64,000 bases of DNA from positions 1 to 64,000 of the forward strand of contig JAUCBJ010008640.1 in NCBI GenBank assembly GCA_032718475.1, in the 5' to 3' direction. The position numbers and the translations under genes are program-made. This document shows positions 1 to 12,507 of the stretch, one piece after another. Source of the stretch: Nemertoderma westbladi (lineage: Eukaryota > Xenacoelomorpha > Nemertodermatida > Nemertodermatidae). A model generated the notes under the pieces. It was given only the letters and a program-made list of their open reading frames with translations, was not told where the DNA came from and did no database searches. The stretch's first letter is position 1. Every line of letters begins with the position of its first letter.

Positions 1-3000
1 ACCTCCGTACCAGCACCTACCTCCGTACCACACCTACCTCCGTACCAGCACCTACCTCCGTACCAGCACCTACCTCCGTACCAGCACCTACCTCCGTACA
101 GCACCTACCTCCGTACCACACCTACCTCCGTACCACACCTACCTCCGTACCACACCTACCTCCGTACCACACCTACCTCCGTACAGCACCTACCTCCGTA
201 CAGCACCTACCTCCGTACCACACCTACCTCCGTACAGCACCTACCTCCGTACCACACCTACCTCCGTACAGCACCTACCTCCGTACAGCACCTACCTCCG
301 TACAGCACCTACCTCCGTACCACACCTACCTCCGTACCACACCTACCTCCGTACCACACCTACCTCCGTACAGCACCTACCTCCGTACCACACCTACCTC
401 CGTACCAGCACCTACCTCCGTACCACACCTACCTCCGTACAGCACCTACCTCCGTACCAGCACCTACCTCCGTACAGCACCTACCTCCGTACAGCACCTA
501 CCTCCGTACAGCACCTACCTCCGTACAGCACCTACCTCCGTACCACACCTACCTCCGTACCACACCTACCTCCGTACAGCACCTACCTCCGTACCACACC
601 TACCTCCGTACAGCACCTACCTCCGTACCACACCTACCTCCGTACAGCACCTACCTCCGTACCACACCTACCTCCGTACAGCACCTACCTCCGTACAGCA
701 CCTACCTCCGTACCAGCACCTACCTCCGTACAGCACCTACCTCCGTACAGCACCTACCTCCGTACCACACCTACCTCCGTACCACACCTACCTCCGTACA
801 GCACCTACCTCCGTACACACCTACCTCCGTACAGCACCTACCTCCGTACAGCACCTACCTCCGTACCACACCTACCTCCGTACAGCACCTACCTCCGTAC
901 CACACCTACCTCCGTACAGCACCTACCTCCGTACAGCACCTACCTCCGTACAGCACCTACCTCCGTACAGCACCTACCTCCGTACCACACCTACCTCCGT
1001 ACCAGCACCTACCTCCGTACAGCACCTACCTCCGTACAGCACCTACCTCCGTACAGCACCTACCTCCGTACACGACCACCTACCTCCGTACAGCACCTAC
1101 CTCCGTACCAGCACCTACCTCCGTACAGCACCTACCTCCGTACAGCACCTACCTCCGTACCACACCTACCTCCGTACAGCACCTACCTCCGTACAGCACC
1201 TACCTCCGTACAGCACCTACCTCCGTACCACACCTACCTCCGTACCAGCACCTACCTCCGTACCACACCTACCTCCGTACAGCACCTACCTCCGTACCAC
1301 ACCTACCTCCGTACAGCACCTACCTCCGTACAGCACCTACCTCCGTACAGCACCTACCTCCGTACAGCACCTACCTCCGTACCACACCTACCTCCGTACC
1401 AGCACCTACCTCCGTACCAGCACCTACCTCCGTACACACCTACCTCCGTACAGCACCTACCTCCGTACAGCACCTACCTCCGTACAGCACCTACCTCCGT
1501 ACCACACCTACCTCCGTACAGCACCTACCTCCGTACCACACCTACCTCCGTACAGCACCTACCTCCGTACAGCACCTACCTCCGTACAGCACCTACCTCC
1601 GTACCACACCTACCTCCGTACAGCACCTACCTCCGTACAGCACCTACCTCCGTACAGCACCTACCTCCGTACAGCACCTACCTCCGTACCACACCTACCT
1701 CCGTACAGCACCTACCTCCGTACAGCACCTACCTCCGTACAGCACCTACCTCCGTACAGCACCTACCTCCGTACAGCACCTACCTCCGTACAGCACCTAC
1801 CTCCGTACCACACCTACCTCCGTACAGCACCTACCTCCGTACAGCACCTACCTCCGTACAGCACCTACCTCCGTACAGCACCTACCTCCGTACCACACCT
1901 ACCTCCGTACAGCACCTACCTCCGTACAGCACCTACCTCCGTACAGCACCTACCTCCGTACAGCACCTACCTCCGTACAGCACCTACCTCCGTACCACAC
2001 CTACCTCCGTACAGCACCTACCTCCGTACAGCACCTACCTCCGTACAGCACCTACCTCCGTACAGCACCTACCTCCGTACCACACCTACCTCCGTACAGC
2101 ACCTACCTCCGTACCACACCTACCTCCGTACAGCACCTACCTCCGTACAGCACCTACCTCCGTACAGCACCTACCTCCGTACAGCACCTACCTCCGTACC
2201 AGCACCTACCTCCGTACAGCACCTACCTCCGTACAGCACCTACCTCCGTACAGCACCTACCTCCGTACAGCACCTACCTCCGTACAGCACCTACCTCCGT
2301 ACAGCACCTACCTCCGTACAGCACCTACCTCCGTACCACACCTACCTCCGTACAGCACCTACCTCCGTACCACACCTACCTCCGTACAGCACCTACCTCC
2401 GTACCACACCTACCTCCGTACAGCACCTACCTCCGTACAGCACCTACCTCCGTACAGCACCTACCTCCGTACAGCACCTACCTCCGTACAGCACCTACCT
2501 CCGTACCACACCTACCTCCGTACAGCACCTACCTCCGTACAGCACCTACCTCCGTACAGCACCTACCTCCGTACAGCACCTACCTCCGTACAGCACCTAC
2601 CTCCGTACCACACCTACCTCCGTACAGCACCTACCTCCGTACAGCACCTACCTCCGTACAGCACCTACCTCCGTACAGCACCTACCTCCGTACAGCACCT
2701 ACCTCCGTACAGCACCTACCTCCGTACCACACCTACCTCCGTACAGCACCTACCTCCGTACAGCACCTACCTCCGTACAGCACCTACCTCCGTACCACAC
2801 CTACCTCCGTACAGCACCTACCTCCGTACAGCACCTACCTCCGTACAGCACCTACCTCCGTACCACACCTACCTCCGTACAGCACCTACCTCCGTACAGC
2901 ACCTACCTCCGTACCACACCTACCTCCGTACAGCACCTACCTCCGTACAGCACCTACCTCCGTACCACACCTACCTCCGTACAGCACCTACCTCCGTACA

Positions 3001-5189
3001 GCACCTACCTCCGTACCACACCTACCTCCGTACAGCACCTACCTCCGTACAGCACCTACCTCCGTACAGCACCTACCTCCGTACAGCACCTACCTCCGTA
3101 CCACACCTACCTCCGTACAGCACCTACCTCCGTACAGCACCTACCTCCGTACCACACCTACCTCCGTACAGCACCTACCTCCGTACAGCACCTACCTCCG
3201 TACAGCACCTACCTCCGTACCACACCTACCTCCGTACAGCACCTACCTCCGTACCACACCTACCTCCGTACAGCACCTACCTCCGTACCAGCACCTACCT
3301 CCGTACCAGCACCTACCTCCGTACAGCACCTACCTCCGTACCACACCTACCTCCGTACAGCACCTACCTCCGTACCACACCTACCTCCGTACAGCACCTA
3401 CCTCCGTACAGCACCTACCTCCGTACAGCACCTACCTCCGTACCACACCTACCTCCGTACAGCACCTACCTCCGTACAGCACCTACCTCCGTACCACACC
3501 TACCTCCGTACAGCACCTACCTCCGTACCACACCTACCTCCGTACAGCACCTACCTCCGTACCACACCTACCTCCGTACAGCACCTACCTCCGTACCACA
3601 CCTACCTCCGTACAGCACCTACCTCCGTACAGCACCTACCTCCGTACCACACCTACCTCCGTACAGCACCTACCTCCGTACAGCACCTACCTCCGTACCA
3701 CACCTACCTCCGTACAGCACCTACCTCCGTACAGCACCTACCTCCGTACCACACCTACCTCCGTACCACACCTACCTCCGTACCACACCTACCTCCGTAC
3801 CACACCTACCTCCGTACAGCACCTACCTCCGTACAGCACCTACCTCCGTACCAGCACCTACCTCCGTACCACACCTACCTCCGTACAGCACCTACCTCCG
3901 TACCAGCACCTACCTCCGTACAGCACCTACCTCCGTACCACACCTACCTCCGTACAGCACCTACCTCCGTACAGCACCTACCTCCGTACAGCACCTACCT
4001 CCGTACCAGCACCTACCTCCGTACAGCACCTACCTCCGTACAGCACCTACCTCCGTACAGCACCTACCTCCGTACAGCACCTACCTCCGTACAGCACCTA
4101 CCTCCGTACCACACCTACCTCCGTACAGCACCTACCTCCGTACAGCACCTACCTCCGTACCACACCTACCTCCGTACAGCACCTACCTCCGTACAGCACC
4201 TACCTCCGTACAGCACCTACCTCCGTACCACACCTACCTCCGTACAGCACCTACCTCCGTACCACACCTACCTCCGTACAGCACCTACCTCCGTACAGCA
4301 CCTACCTCCGTACAGCACCTACCTCCGTACCACACCTACCTCCGTACAGCACCTACCTCCGTACCACACCTACCTCCGTACAGCACCTACCTCCGTACCA
4401 GCACCTACCTCCGTACAGCACCTACCTCCGTACCAGCACCTACCTCCGTACAGCACCTACCTCCGTACCAGCACCTACCTCCGTACAGCACCTACCTCCG
4501 TACAGCACCTACCTCCGTACAGCACCTACCTCCGTACAGCACCTACCTCCGTACCACACCTACCTCCGTACAGCACCTACCTCCGTACCACACCTACCTC
4601 CGTACAGCACCTACCTCCGTACCACACCTACCTCCGTACAGCACCTACCTCCGTACAGCACCTACCTCCGTACAGCACCTACCTCCGTACCACACCTACC
4701 TCCGTACCACACCTACCTCCGTACCACACCTACCTCCGTACAGCACCTACCTCCGTACAGCACCTACCTCCGTACAGCACCTACCTCCGTACCACACCTA
4801 CCTCCGTACCACACCTACCTCCGTACCAGCACCTACCTCCGTACAGCACCTACCTCCGTACAGCACCTACCTCCGTACAGCACCTACCTCCGTACAGCAC
4901 CTACCTCCGTACAGCACCTACCTCCGTACAGCACCTACCTCCGTACCAGCACCTACCTCCGTACAGCACCTACCTCCGTACAGCACCTACCTCCGTACAG
5001 CACCTACCTCCGTACAGCACCTACCTCCGTACAGCACCTACCTCCGTACAGCACCTACCTCCGTACCAGCACCTACCTCCGTACAGCACCTACCTCCGTA
5101 CAGCACCTACCTCCGTACCACACCTACCTCCGTACCAGCACCTACCTCCGTACAGCACCTACCTCCGTACAGCACCTACCTCCGTACAG
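1..5189. repeat. 17/18-bp satellite array, about 300 units
   Basis: An uninterrupted tandem array reaches the left edge of the window, so its full length is unknown. Three unit forms alternate without a clear higher-order pattern: an 18-mer ACCAGCACCTACCTCCGT, and two 17-mers that each lack one base of it (ACAGCACCTACCTCCGT and ACCACACCTACCTCCGT). A 16-mer (near 810 and 1432) and one odd unit near 1071 also occur. The first units are mostly 18-mers; the 17-mers dominate later. The 18-mer is six codons and reads TSVPAP, but the 17-mers destroy any long frame. The array ends abruptly before ATATAACAGG at 5190. Confidence 0.97.
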
Positions 5190-7349
5190 ATATAACAGGT
5201 TCACCTATCGGAAACAAACTATTTTATGCCAGAAATTTAATTATAATAAAAATTAAAAAATCTCGAAAAACGGGGTCAATAAATCAAAAGTTTTTCGTGA
5301 TTTCTGCTCGTTTGATGATTTGTATTTCTTTTTTGTTAAATACTGTTATTAGAATTTCAAAAGTAAAATAAGATTGCCTGTAATTTAGTCCGTTCCATCA
5401 CCCTCCCCATAAGGACCCCTATACAATATGCGGAAAAAGGGGGTATGGCGGCTCAAAATTTGAGGCATGGAATATATGGATAATCGTTCAACATGCGCAT
5501 GCGCCCGCATTAATTCTCGTGACTAAATTGTGAAAATTTGCGAGCGATTGGCTCGCATTTGCTTCTCCTTCATTGGCAAAAAATATTTCAGCATCTCATT
5601 ACAAATTTAGACGATTGGCTGCCTGCTCAAAAATCATTATTATTGCAGCAACATGGTTAGGTAGGTAAGAGATATGGCAGTTACATTAAACAAAGTTCGA
5701 TTGATAAAATAATGACTATGCATCTGAAAATTCTATAGTTTGTATCCTACAGTAATAATAATATAGAAATGTTATATGAATAATGTTGCAAAATTTAAAA
5801 GTTTTTTTTTTTATTTCGCTCGCTCTCCGACAAATAATTTTTTTATAATGTTAATCGATTTTCCTTATATATTCAGTTTTTGAAGGTTTCAAGTATAGTT
5901 GTACTTGCATTCATTGTTGCCATACATTATTCAAGCATGAAGAAAGGCACAAAAATTACCTGATTTATAATCAGTTCAAATTGCTCACAGTCTTATATTT
6001 AACTTTCAAAACATTCGCCCCCCTTACAGTAGCTCCCATCAATAATGCCTCGTTTCCAGAGCCACGCAATGGGCCCTTTTCTAAAGTGTGAAACCTATCT
6101 GCCTTTTCCAAATCCTTCATTCGCCACTTCCCAGACCTTCCTTGTTAGAGTCTCATAAGCCGCCTTAATAACTTAAATAATTTAAAGAATTCCTGGGTGG
6201 GTTGGGGGAGGGGGGGGGGGGGGGGTTGGTGGAGTTGGGCATAGAGTTCCACTTTTTACTCTAATGACCCCCCGAAAATGTTTGGCTTGTTTCTGTTGTA
6301 ATGGACCTAAACTATTGGGATATATATGATACCATGCCTATTCTACCATCACGATCACCAGTAGTGTTTTAGTTAGAAAAACCTGCCGCTGTAACCTAAT
6401 TATTTTCCCTCAATTATTAAAGTGATCATTTATTGTTTTGGCTAGAAAAACTCCCCTCTGTAACCTGCTCCTTTCCGTCAATTGGTAAAATGATCGTTAA
6501 TTATTTTGGTTAGATAAGCCTGCCGCTGTAACCTGCTCCTTTCCCTCAATTGGTTGGTAAAGTGATCGTTTATTGTTTTTATATAGTTTGAGTAGGACTG
6601 AAAGTCATTTACTCTGTAAATCAGTCTGGATGTTGTTTCAGTACAGTCTGAATGTCGGAAAAAAAAGGGGTCGTAAAAGTAATTTCGAAAAAAATCGGGG
6701 TAAAAAGTAAATTAAAATTTGGAATATAATAAACGCAGACTGGTCTTCATTATAAGCCTCGTTGCGCACGTCCTGTTTTTTATTTAAATATATTTCCTAA
6801 ACGCAGACTGGCGATCTTTATAACTATCGATGCGTTCATGGTTCAATATGGGAAGCCAGGTGTTTTATAGGAGTATAGTCAACGCAGTACGCAGCTAAAC
6901 AGCTAAATGCAGTCGATGCAGTAATGATATTCAAATAATTAATTAAATATACCGGTACCCTCTGTTAATGCCTCAGTGGAAAAATGACAATTCAAATAGA
7001 CCTACACAGAAATCCTATCAAAAAATAATAAGCCTAATATTTTGAGAAATAAACAATTTTGGATATAAGCCTTATTATTGACAATCATTATTAAATCTGT
7101 CGTTTAGATAAAGCAATAAATATATTAACAGACTCTGTAGGAATATCAGTTAAACAGGTAGCTCGGTCGGTAGTCATAGGAGTAGTCGGGAAGGCAGGCA
7201 AAGAGCGATGCCACTGGCTGGCTAGGAAAATAAATAAATCATAACTTGTCCTACAGAAGTTTCATACCCAGCCCAGTCCTTCATCCCAATTCACTTACTG
7301 CTGCTGCCTGCTGATCCAGCAATAGCATGTCTACAGATAGTATCTTAGA
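5190..7349. other. non-coding AT-rich spacer
   Basis: I see no supportable gene. It contains a 16-base G run (6210-6225), a roughly 70-bp unit repeated three times (6365-6580, each with a CTGTAACCT core) and a second duplicated segment beginning ACGCAGACTGG (near 6733 and 6799). These look like decayed tandem repeats. Confidence 0.6.
6365..6580. repeat. three-copy ~70-bp tandem repeat
   Basis: Three degenerate copies in direct orientation share a core TAGAAAAACC/CTGTAACCT followed by CAATT and GTGATC. Spacing between copies is about 66-71 bp. No coding potential or transposon ends are evident. Confidence 0.7.
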
Positions 7350-8066
7350 AAACCATCTTCTGATTAAGGACATGGGGGGCGGTTGGCGACTCGGCCTTGC
7401 ATCAGCAGATGATAGTGGCAATGGTGGAATTGGTCTATTGATGAATCCAACTGCACTGCAGCATTGGGCAAAATAGACCAAATCTCTAACCACATCATCC
7501 GTTGACACCTCTCATGTTCTGGAAGACTGGCTAAGAAGTTTCCTAAGGTGGTTCTGATTGTTCGAACTGGAAAGCTATGAACTCATAGTGGACCCATTGG
7601 TCACAAGTCCCAGATAGACCATATTCTGTTTCGTAGGAAATACAGGAGCTCTATACAAGACTGTAATGCATTTAGACTTGGACCCTTCTCCAGTAATCAC
7701 AGCCTTATTGTGGCCAAGGCAAGACTTAGTCTGCGGGCTAGCAGAACAACAAAATCTGCCTTGCCGCGGCATGACTGGTCCTCTCTGTTGCAACAGCCAA
7801 GTGTGAGATCCAGCTTCACACTACAGCTGAGCAACAGGTATGAGGTTCTTGCCTGTAAGGCAGCAGATCACTGCAAGGGCTATACTGCCTTCACATAAAC
7901 AGTTAAGTTAGCAGCTGCAGAAACAGTTCCTGTATACCCTCGAAACAGGAAAAGTGCCCCCTGGACTGACAACAAAATTCAGAAGTGCCGAAATGACTCA
8001 AACAGACTACAGTGGCCAAGAATGCAGTTAAGGCTGGATCTAGGTCCCTGAACAGGGAGTACTCCA
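7350..8066 (+). pseudogene. LINE-A endonuclease segment (5' part of the host copy of the nest)
   Basis: This plus-strand stretch matches the reverse complement of 50900-49950 in the fuller LINE-A copy. Recognisable parts are GIGLLMNPTA near 7430, the endonuclease end with SHSLIVAKARL (catalytic His context SDH in the other copy, here SNH) near 7690-7730, and the RASRTTKSALPRHDW linker at 7740-7775. It carries frameshifts and an internal deletion near 7560, where KVVLIV jumps to the TGKL segment. The sequence stops at GTACTCCATTAATCTAC, where LINE-B is inserted, and resumes at 11978. It is a dead fragment of an endonuclease/reverse-transcriptase LINE. Confidence 0.85.
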
Positions 8067-8208
8067 TTAATCTACTACTACTACTACTACTAGGTCAAGC
8101 GAACTCGGACAGTGGAAATGAGATCCTTCTAGGCTTCCCGATTCTCCATAGTTGTCGCCATTTCGTTTCTCCCAAGTTCAATATCCCTGTCAAGTTGATC
8201 TATTTATG

Positions 8209-9254
8209 TTATGGCTGGTCATCCACGACTATGCTTTCAATGAGTTGGTTGCCAGAGAAGTAGATCGGGCATGACCTCGTCTTACTTCGCCAGCAGTGCC
8301 CAATGAATCTTAATCTGCGTTCATGGAGACGTCTCCAGCTGATGTTTAGGGCTGCCCTTAGTAGTCTTGTGTAGCAACCATCATTTCGTTGTTCAAGTGA
8401 TTTAGTCAGTGTCCAGGTCTCACCCCCGTATAAAAATACACTTTCGACTGTGGCTTGAAAGAACTTAGTCTTCAGGTGCCTGGAGAGATCTGAGTTGCAG
8501 ATAGTATCCATTTTTGATAGAGCTACCCAAGCCTTTGCTTTCTTAACTTATATGTCCTTTTTGCTACTCTCTATCCATGATCCAAGGTACTGGAAGTCAT
8601 CGACCTTCCTTGGTTGATTATTATCAATGGTTGTCAAGATTCCATCAACATTAAAGGTCATGAATTCGGTCTTGGTAGCATTTATATGCAATCCAACCTC
8701 CTTAGCAGCCCTCTCCACTTTATTTAGTAGAAGCTGTGCATCTGCTAGCGTATTAGAGAGCAGGGCGATGTCATCCGCAAAGTCGGTGTCTGTGACTGTA
8801 GTTGCTGGATATCTACTACTTCTGCGTTCTTGAAGTATGAATCCTAGATCTTCACACTTTGTGGCCGTCCTCATTGCGTAATCCAGCACAATTACAATAG
8901 TAATGGTGCTAATGTGTCACCTTGCAGTACACCAGCCAGGATTGAGAAAAACTCAGTTTCACCATCTGGTGAGAGTACCTGCGCTTCTGTGTCACAATAT
9001 AACAATCCAATGCCAGCAACAATTACTTCTGGTATTCCATAAGCTCTTAGGATTTCAAGCATTTTACCTCTATGGATGGAGTCGAATGCCTTCTTGAAGT
9101 CCACAAAAGTCATGACTGCGGGGAGATTCTTTGACTTTAATTCCTTCATCAGTCTCCGTAGTGAAAGTATCTGAGCTATTGTTGATCTACTTGGTCTAAA
9201 TCCGTTTTGGCTCTTAAGCAGTAGTTTCTCTATGTGAGGCCTAATCCATGGCAC
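8209..9254 (-). pseudogene. LINE-B reverse transcriptase (broken)
   Basis: Translation on the minus strand gives RT blocks in the right order: NGFRPSRSTIAQ, FVDFKKAFDSI (first catalytic Asp), GVLQGDTLAPLLL, DTDFADDIALLS (catalytic DD pair), FQYLGSWIESS, and a C-terminal LYGGETWTLTK...RRLRFIGHCWRSK block. There is one frameshift between 8889 and 8892 and one in-frame stop near 8548, so no full protein is possible. The RT N-terminal region is reduced by the insertion upstream. This is the replication enzyme of LINE-B and is inactive in this copy. Confidence 0.88.
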
Positions 9255-9720
9255 TTTTCCAATGGCACATACTGTTTTCGTTTGGGTTTCTGGGGGATAT
9301 GCCTCTTAGCTGATTCCTTGTGGGATGTTGTTATATCTTATTATATAATAATATATATTATATATTATATAATAATAATTATTATGTTAACTGCGATCTA
9401 AACTGGCACATATGTAAACCAGTATAGATCGTGGGGGAAAAGGAGATGATATATACTGTACTGTACTACGTTATACTGTACATATATTACTTTGGTGTAT
9501 CCCAACTACAGAACTAAATAACACTAGCAGTGCATACTGCTGTACTGCATATGTACACACCCACGGTACATTAGTACCGGTAGACTGATATATACTTGTA
9601 CAGCCTACGTAACAATTAACAAGCTTCATCAGACCAATATATTAGTATTGCATATTATGTTCAATTCATAGTGATGAACTCATGACAATTAAGTTTGCGG
9701 GCCATTATGGGCTCCCCCCT

Positions 9721-9945
9721 GTCGCGCGCGCAAACTTCCAAGTCGCGCGCGCAAACTTCCATGTCGCGCGCGCAAACTTCCATGTTGCGCGCGCAAACTT
9801 CCATGTCGCGCACGCAAACTTCCATGTCGCGCGCGCAAACTTCCATGTCGCGCGCGCAAACTTCCATGTCGCGCGCGCAAACTTCCATGTCGAGCGCGCA
9901 AACTTCCATGTCGAGCGCGCAAACTTCCATGTCGCGCGCGCAAAT
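9721..9945. repeat. 21-bp CG-rich minisatellite, ~10.7 copies
   Basis: Units of 21 bp share TCGCGCGCGCAAACTTCC with few variants (TTGCGCGC, TCGAGCGC, TCGCGCAC). The array is open in several frames on both strands, for example ARANFHV on the plus strand, because 21 is a multiple of three. That is expected of the period and is not evidence for a protein. Alternating CG runs recur every unit. Confidence 0.95.
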
Positions 9946-9970
9946 GTTTATACACGGAAATGGTGTAAAA

Positions 9971-10061
9971 GCTTTTGCGGACATAACAAGTCATTTTTCC
10001 CCGCAATGCGCAGTGTAGGTGCTTTAGCGGACATAACAAGTCATTTTTGCCGCAATGCGCA
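9971..10061. repeat. two-copy 50-bp direct repeat
   Basis: GCGGACATAACAAGTCATTT followed by a CCGCAATGCGCA end occurs at 9971-10012 and again at 10021-10061. It lies directly after the CG-rich minisatellite and probably belongs to the same insertion. Confidence 0.85.
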
Positions 10062-10440
10062 TAATACTCTAAAAGACTGGAGCTCAGATGACGAAATCTG
10101 TCAGCTGGTTTCCTGTAAACGTGGAACTTTTCTTTGTTCTGCCTAGTCAGCCAATCAGAGCAATTTTCACTTTATTTCTGACAGAGGCCTATGGAAAACC
10201 GCGCAATGCATTACGGTCTTTGTTTACCTTTCTGAGCCTCAGAACCGGTTTGGAATTCTTCTGTACTTCTGTTTTGGAAGTTTCAGACTTTGGCCTAAAC
10301 ATCTGATGGCTTTGATTATAAGAACGTAAATCTATTATCTGACTGACGAACCATAACACATTAATTCATACTCACTTGCGGTCTTTGCATTACGTAACAT
10401 ATAATACATAATATATAATACGTAATATATATTAATTATT

Positions 10441-11512
10441 GTTATGTCTTCATCCATTGACTGAAGTGCTTCAAAGCAGTTTTGAACTTCCACTGTGTAA
10501 GCATCCTTTACAGCATTGTCAGTTCTGAGTTTCTCCCAGTCATAGTTGATTTGCTTGCTTGTCCTTGGTTTGCTTGCTCTCAAAGTGAGTCTGATCTCTG
10601 CAGTCACAATTCTGTGGTTTGAACCAATTAGGTTGAACGAGCATATACCTCACAGTTGATCATGCTGTTTCTCCACTTTTTGTTTATAAGGATGTAATCC
10701 AGTTGTGCTTTGGTTCCATTAGGGCATGGAAAGGTCCATAGCTTCCCCTTACTCTTATCGAATGTGTTGTTGGTTGGTATCAATTCACATTCTTCCATTA
10801 GGTCTAAAGTAAGTACCCATTTCTGTTAGAACTGGTGTAACCCTTGATGTCTTCTGGACAAATTTGCACATTCATGTCACCAGCAATGACTTTAACATTG
10901 TGTTTCGGAATGTCCTTTATAAGTCCAGTCAGTTCTTCATAAAACTTGACTGCTTGTTCTGGCTCTGAGGCATTGGTTGGACTGTAGAGACATATAACTG
11001 TTGCCTTGGGATTTCCATCAAATGTTGCAATCATAACCCTGGAATTTATAGATTCGATGTTGTTTAGGGTCTTAGGTGCAAATGGGCTTAGCAGAATTCC
11101 TACTCCACCAATTGATGCATTGGCCGAGTTTCTTACTGCTAAGCTTGTTACTAACGTCCATCCATTTCCAATGCCATTGTACTTCATGACAAATCCGATG
11201 TTCTTGGATGCAGATGATGTCGATGTTATATTCCATTGCCAGAGCGACCATTTCACCCTGTTTGGTATGTACTTTCAGCGTGCGTGCGTTCATTGTAGCA
11301 ATCTGTAGTGTCTTTCTACATTTCAACAAGTTGGTTCTTCTTTCTTCTCTGTCTACTGTTCCAGTAGCCAATTTATCAAACCCAGCCTGGTGTACCACTG
11401 AGTGACGCAGTCCTTGTCGACCCGGGCGATGACTGAGCCGGTATTTCTCCTGGAGGTTCTCATACTCATATCTTTCAGTTGCGAGAGTAAACCGCTTGTG
11501 GTCACAACTCAT
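10441..11512 (-). pseudogene. LINE-B endonuclease domain (broken)
   Basis: Minus-strand reading gives the N-terminal endonuclease block TLQIATMNARTLKVHTKQGE (near 11290), the IICIQEHRI block carrying the catalytic Glu, VICLYSPTN and the GDMN metal-binding motif (near 10880), then the linker LTLRASKPRTSKQINYDW (near 10560) that leads to the RT. The frame shifts between 11256 and 11072, and again before 10607. This is the apurinic-type target-nicking domain of LINE-B. It is inactive here. Confidence 0.85.
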
Positions 11513-11977
11513 ACGTAGGTCGCCGTTGCTTGATTACCTTCTGCCGGCTTGTCAGCATGTCTAGCCGTTGGTTGATTACCTTCCGCCTATCCATGGCCTA
11601 CAGCCCTGCTGCCGACTGTAGGGGTCCTTTTGTTGCACCTTATACCAGGTATGCCTCCTGGGTTAGGTTATCTAACACTGGTCGAGGATCATCCAGTATA
11701 GACAGGGCGGGGCAGGGCACGGTGGGGCGGGAGTGTAACATCTCGATGCGTATCAAGCCTTTGCCTTCAATGGTGCCCTAGGTGCTATAGCTCTCAATGA
11801 CTTATTTAGTTGATGGGGCTAAAACCAACCCACTCTTGATCAACAAAATAATTAATAGGCTATGCTTATCGGGCCTGCCCTACTGGGCTGACAGCTACAG
11901 GTAGTACCACATTACTGCCATAGAGGTAGCAGGATCTGGGGACCTGCACTGACTTCATGATCTACAATCGTTAATCG
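11513..11977 (-). other. LINE-B 5' region, decayed
   Basis: No convincing coding frame. The segment lies between the first endonuclease codons of LINE-B and the target-site duplication at 11978, so it is most likely the 5' untranslated part of LINE-B plus a short filler. The sequence immediately before the junction contains a duplicated TTAATCG. Confidence 0.5.
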
Positions 11978-12507
11978 TTAATCTACAGGAGCTAATAAAC
12001 CAACAGGTTGATGCCATCAATGATGCTGATGACAGCAGGCAATCATCCCAGGCATGGAAATCAATCAACTTGCTTACTGAGCGGAAAAGCCAAATAACCA
12101 CCAAGGTTAAGGCTGAATCACCAGCCGATCGCCTCAATGGTTGGAAGGCCCACTTTGAAAAGCTCCTCAATAATGACAGGGTATAACTTTATAGAAGTAA
12201 AAGTGTCTGAGTCAGTACTCCCAGATATTCACATTGGCGATATCTCCTTTGCAGAAGTGAAGGCTACTGCAAAGAGCATTAAGACCAATCGTGCCAGTGG
12301 AGTAGATGGTGTTCCCCCTGAGGTCTTTAAAATACCTGAGTGCTTAAATCTCATCTATCCTATCATAGTAGACATGTACCGAACAACAAGAGTCGTACAA
12401 GAAATGAAAACAAATAAGTTGGTGCCAGTTCCCAAGAAGGGCAACCTAACACACTGTGGTTCTTTTCAGGGAATTTCATTGATCTCGATTGCTGCAAAGC
12501 TATACAA
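11978..12507 (+). pseudogene. LINE-A reverse transcriptase, N-terminal part (host copy)
   Basis: It continues the LINE-A copy interrupted at 8066. The plus strand reads ELINQQVDAINDADDSRQ, then after one frameshift near 12180 FIEVKVSESVLPDI, ASGVDGVPPEVFKIPE, LVPVPKKGN and GISLISIAAKLYK. These match residues of the 563-residue LINE-A ORF at 48140-49831 nearly one for one. The frame ends at 12507 where a SINE is inserted. This copy reads ELINQQVDA where the 48-51 kb copy has a stop, so the two copies carry different lesions. Confidence 0.9.

Larger units (their letters stand above)
9328..10450. mobile_element. 1.1-kb insertion within LINE-B
   Basis: TTGTTATATCTT (9328-9339) and TTGTTATGTCTT (10439-10450) flank this segment. 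When the insert is removed, the LINE-B frame joins as DEDI-TTSHKE, which supports a real insertion with a 12-bp target duplication (one mismatch). Both ends are AT-only (TTATATAATAAT... and ...AATATATATTAATTATT). The interior contains the CG-rich 21-bp minisatellite and a 50-bp duplication. I found no transposase and do not recognise the family. Confidence 0.75.
8067..11986 (-). mobile_element. LINE-B insertion inside LINE-A
   Basis: A second LINE family lies on the minus strand. TTAATCTAC occurs at both edges (8067-8075 and 11978-11986), consistent with a target-site duplication. Its 3' end at the left edge is a (TAG)n tail, seen on the plus strand as CTACTACTACTACTACTAC. Coding order on the minus strand is endonuclease (11512 to about 10440), a 1.1-kb secondary insertion, then reverse transcriptase (9339 to 8209). 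The 5' part beyond 11512 is non-coding or decayed. Domain order and the C-terminal RLRFIGHCW block suggest an RTE-like non-LTR element, but I cannot fix the clade. Confidence 0.85.

Noticed and set aside
1-5189. CRISPR array
   Set aside because: The units are directly contiguous without unique spacers, and the context is eukaryotic.
9661-10146. Overlapping ORFs on both strands encoding ARANFHV, ARDMEVC and SRAQTSM repeats
   Set aside because: They all read the same 21-bp minisatellite in different frames. A period divisible by three without stops opens many frames, so this is not evidence for a protein.
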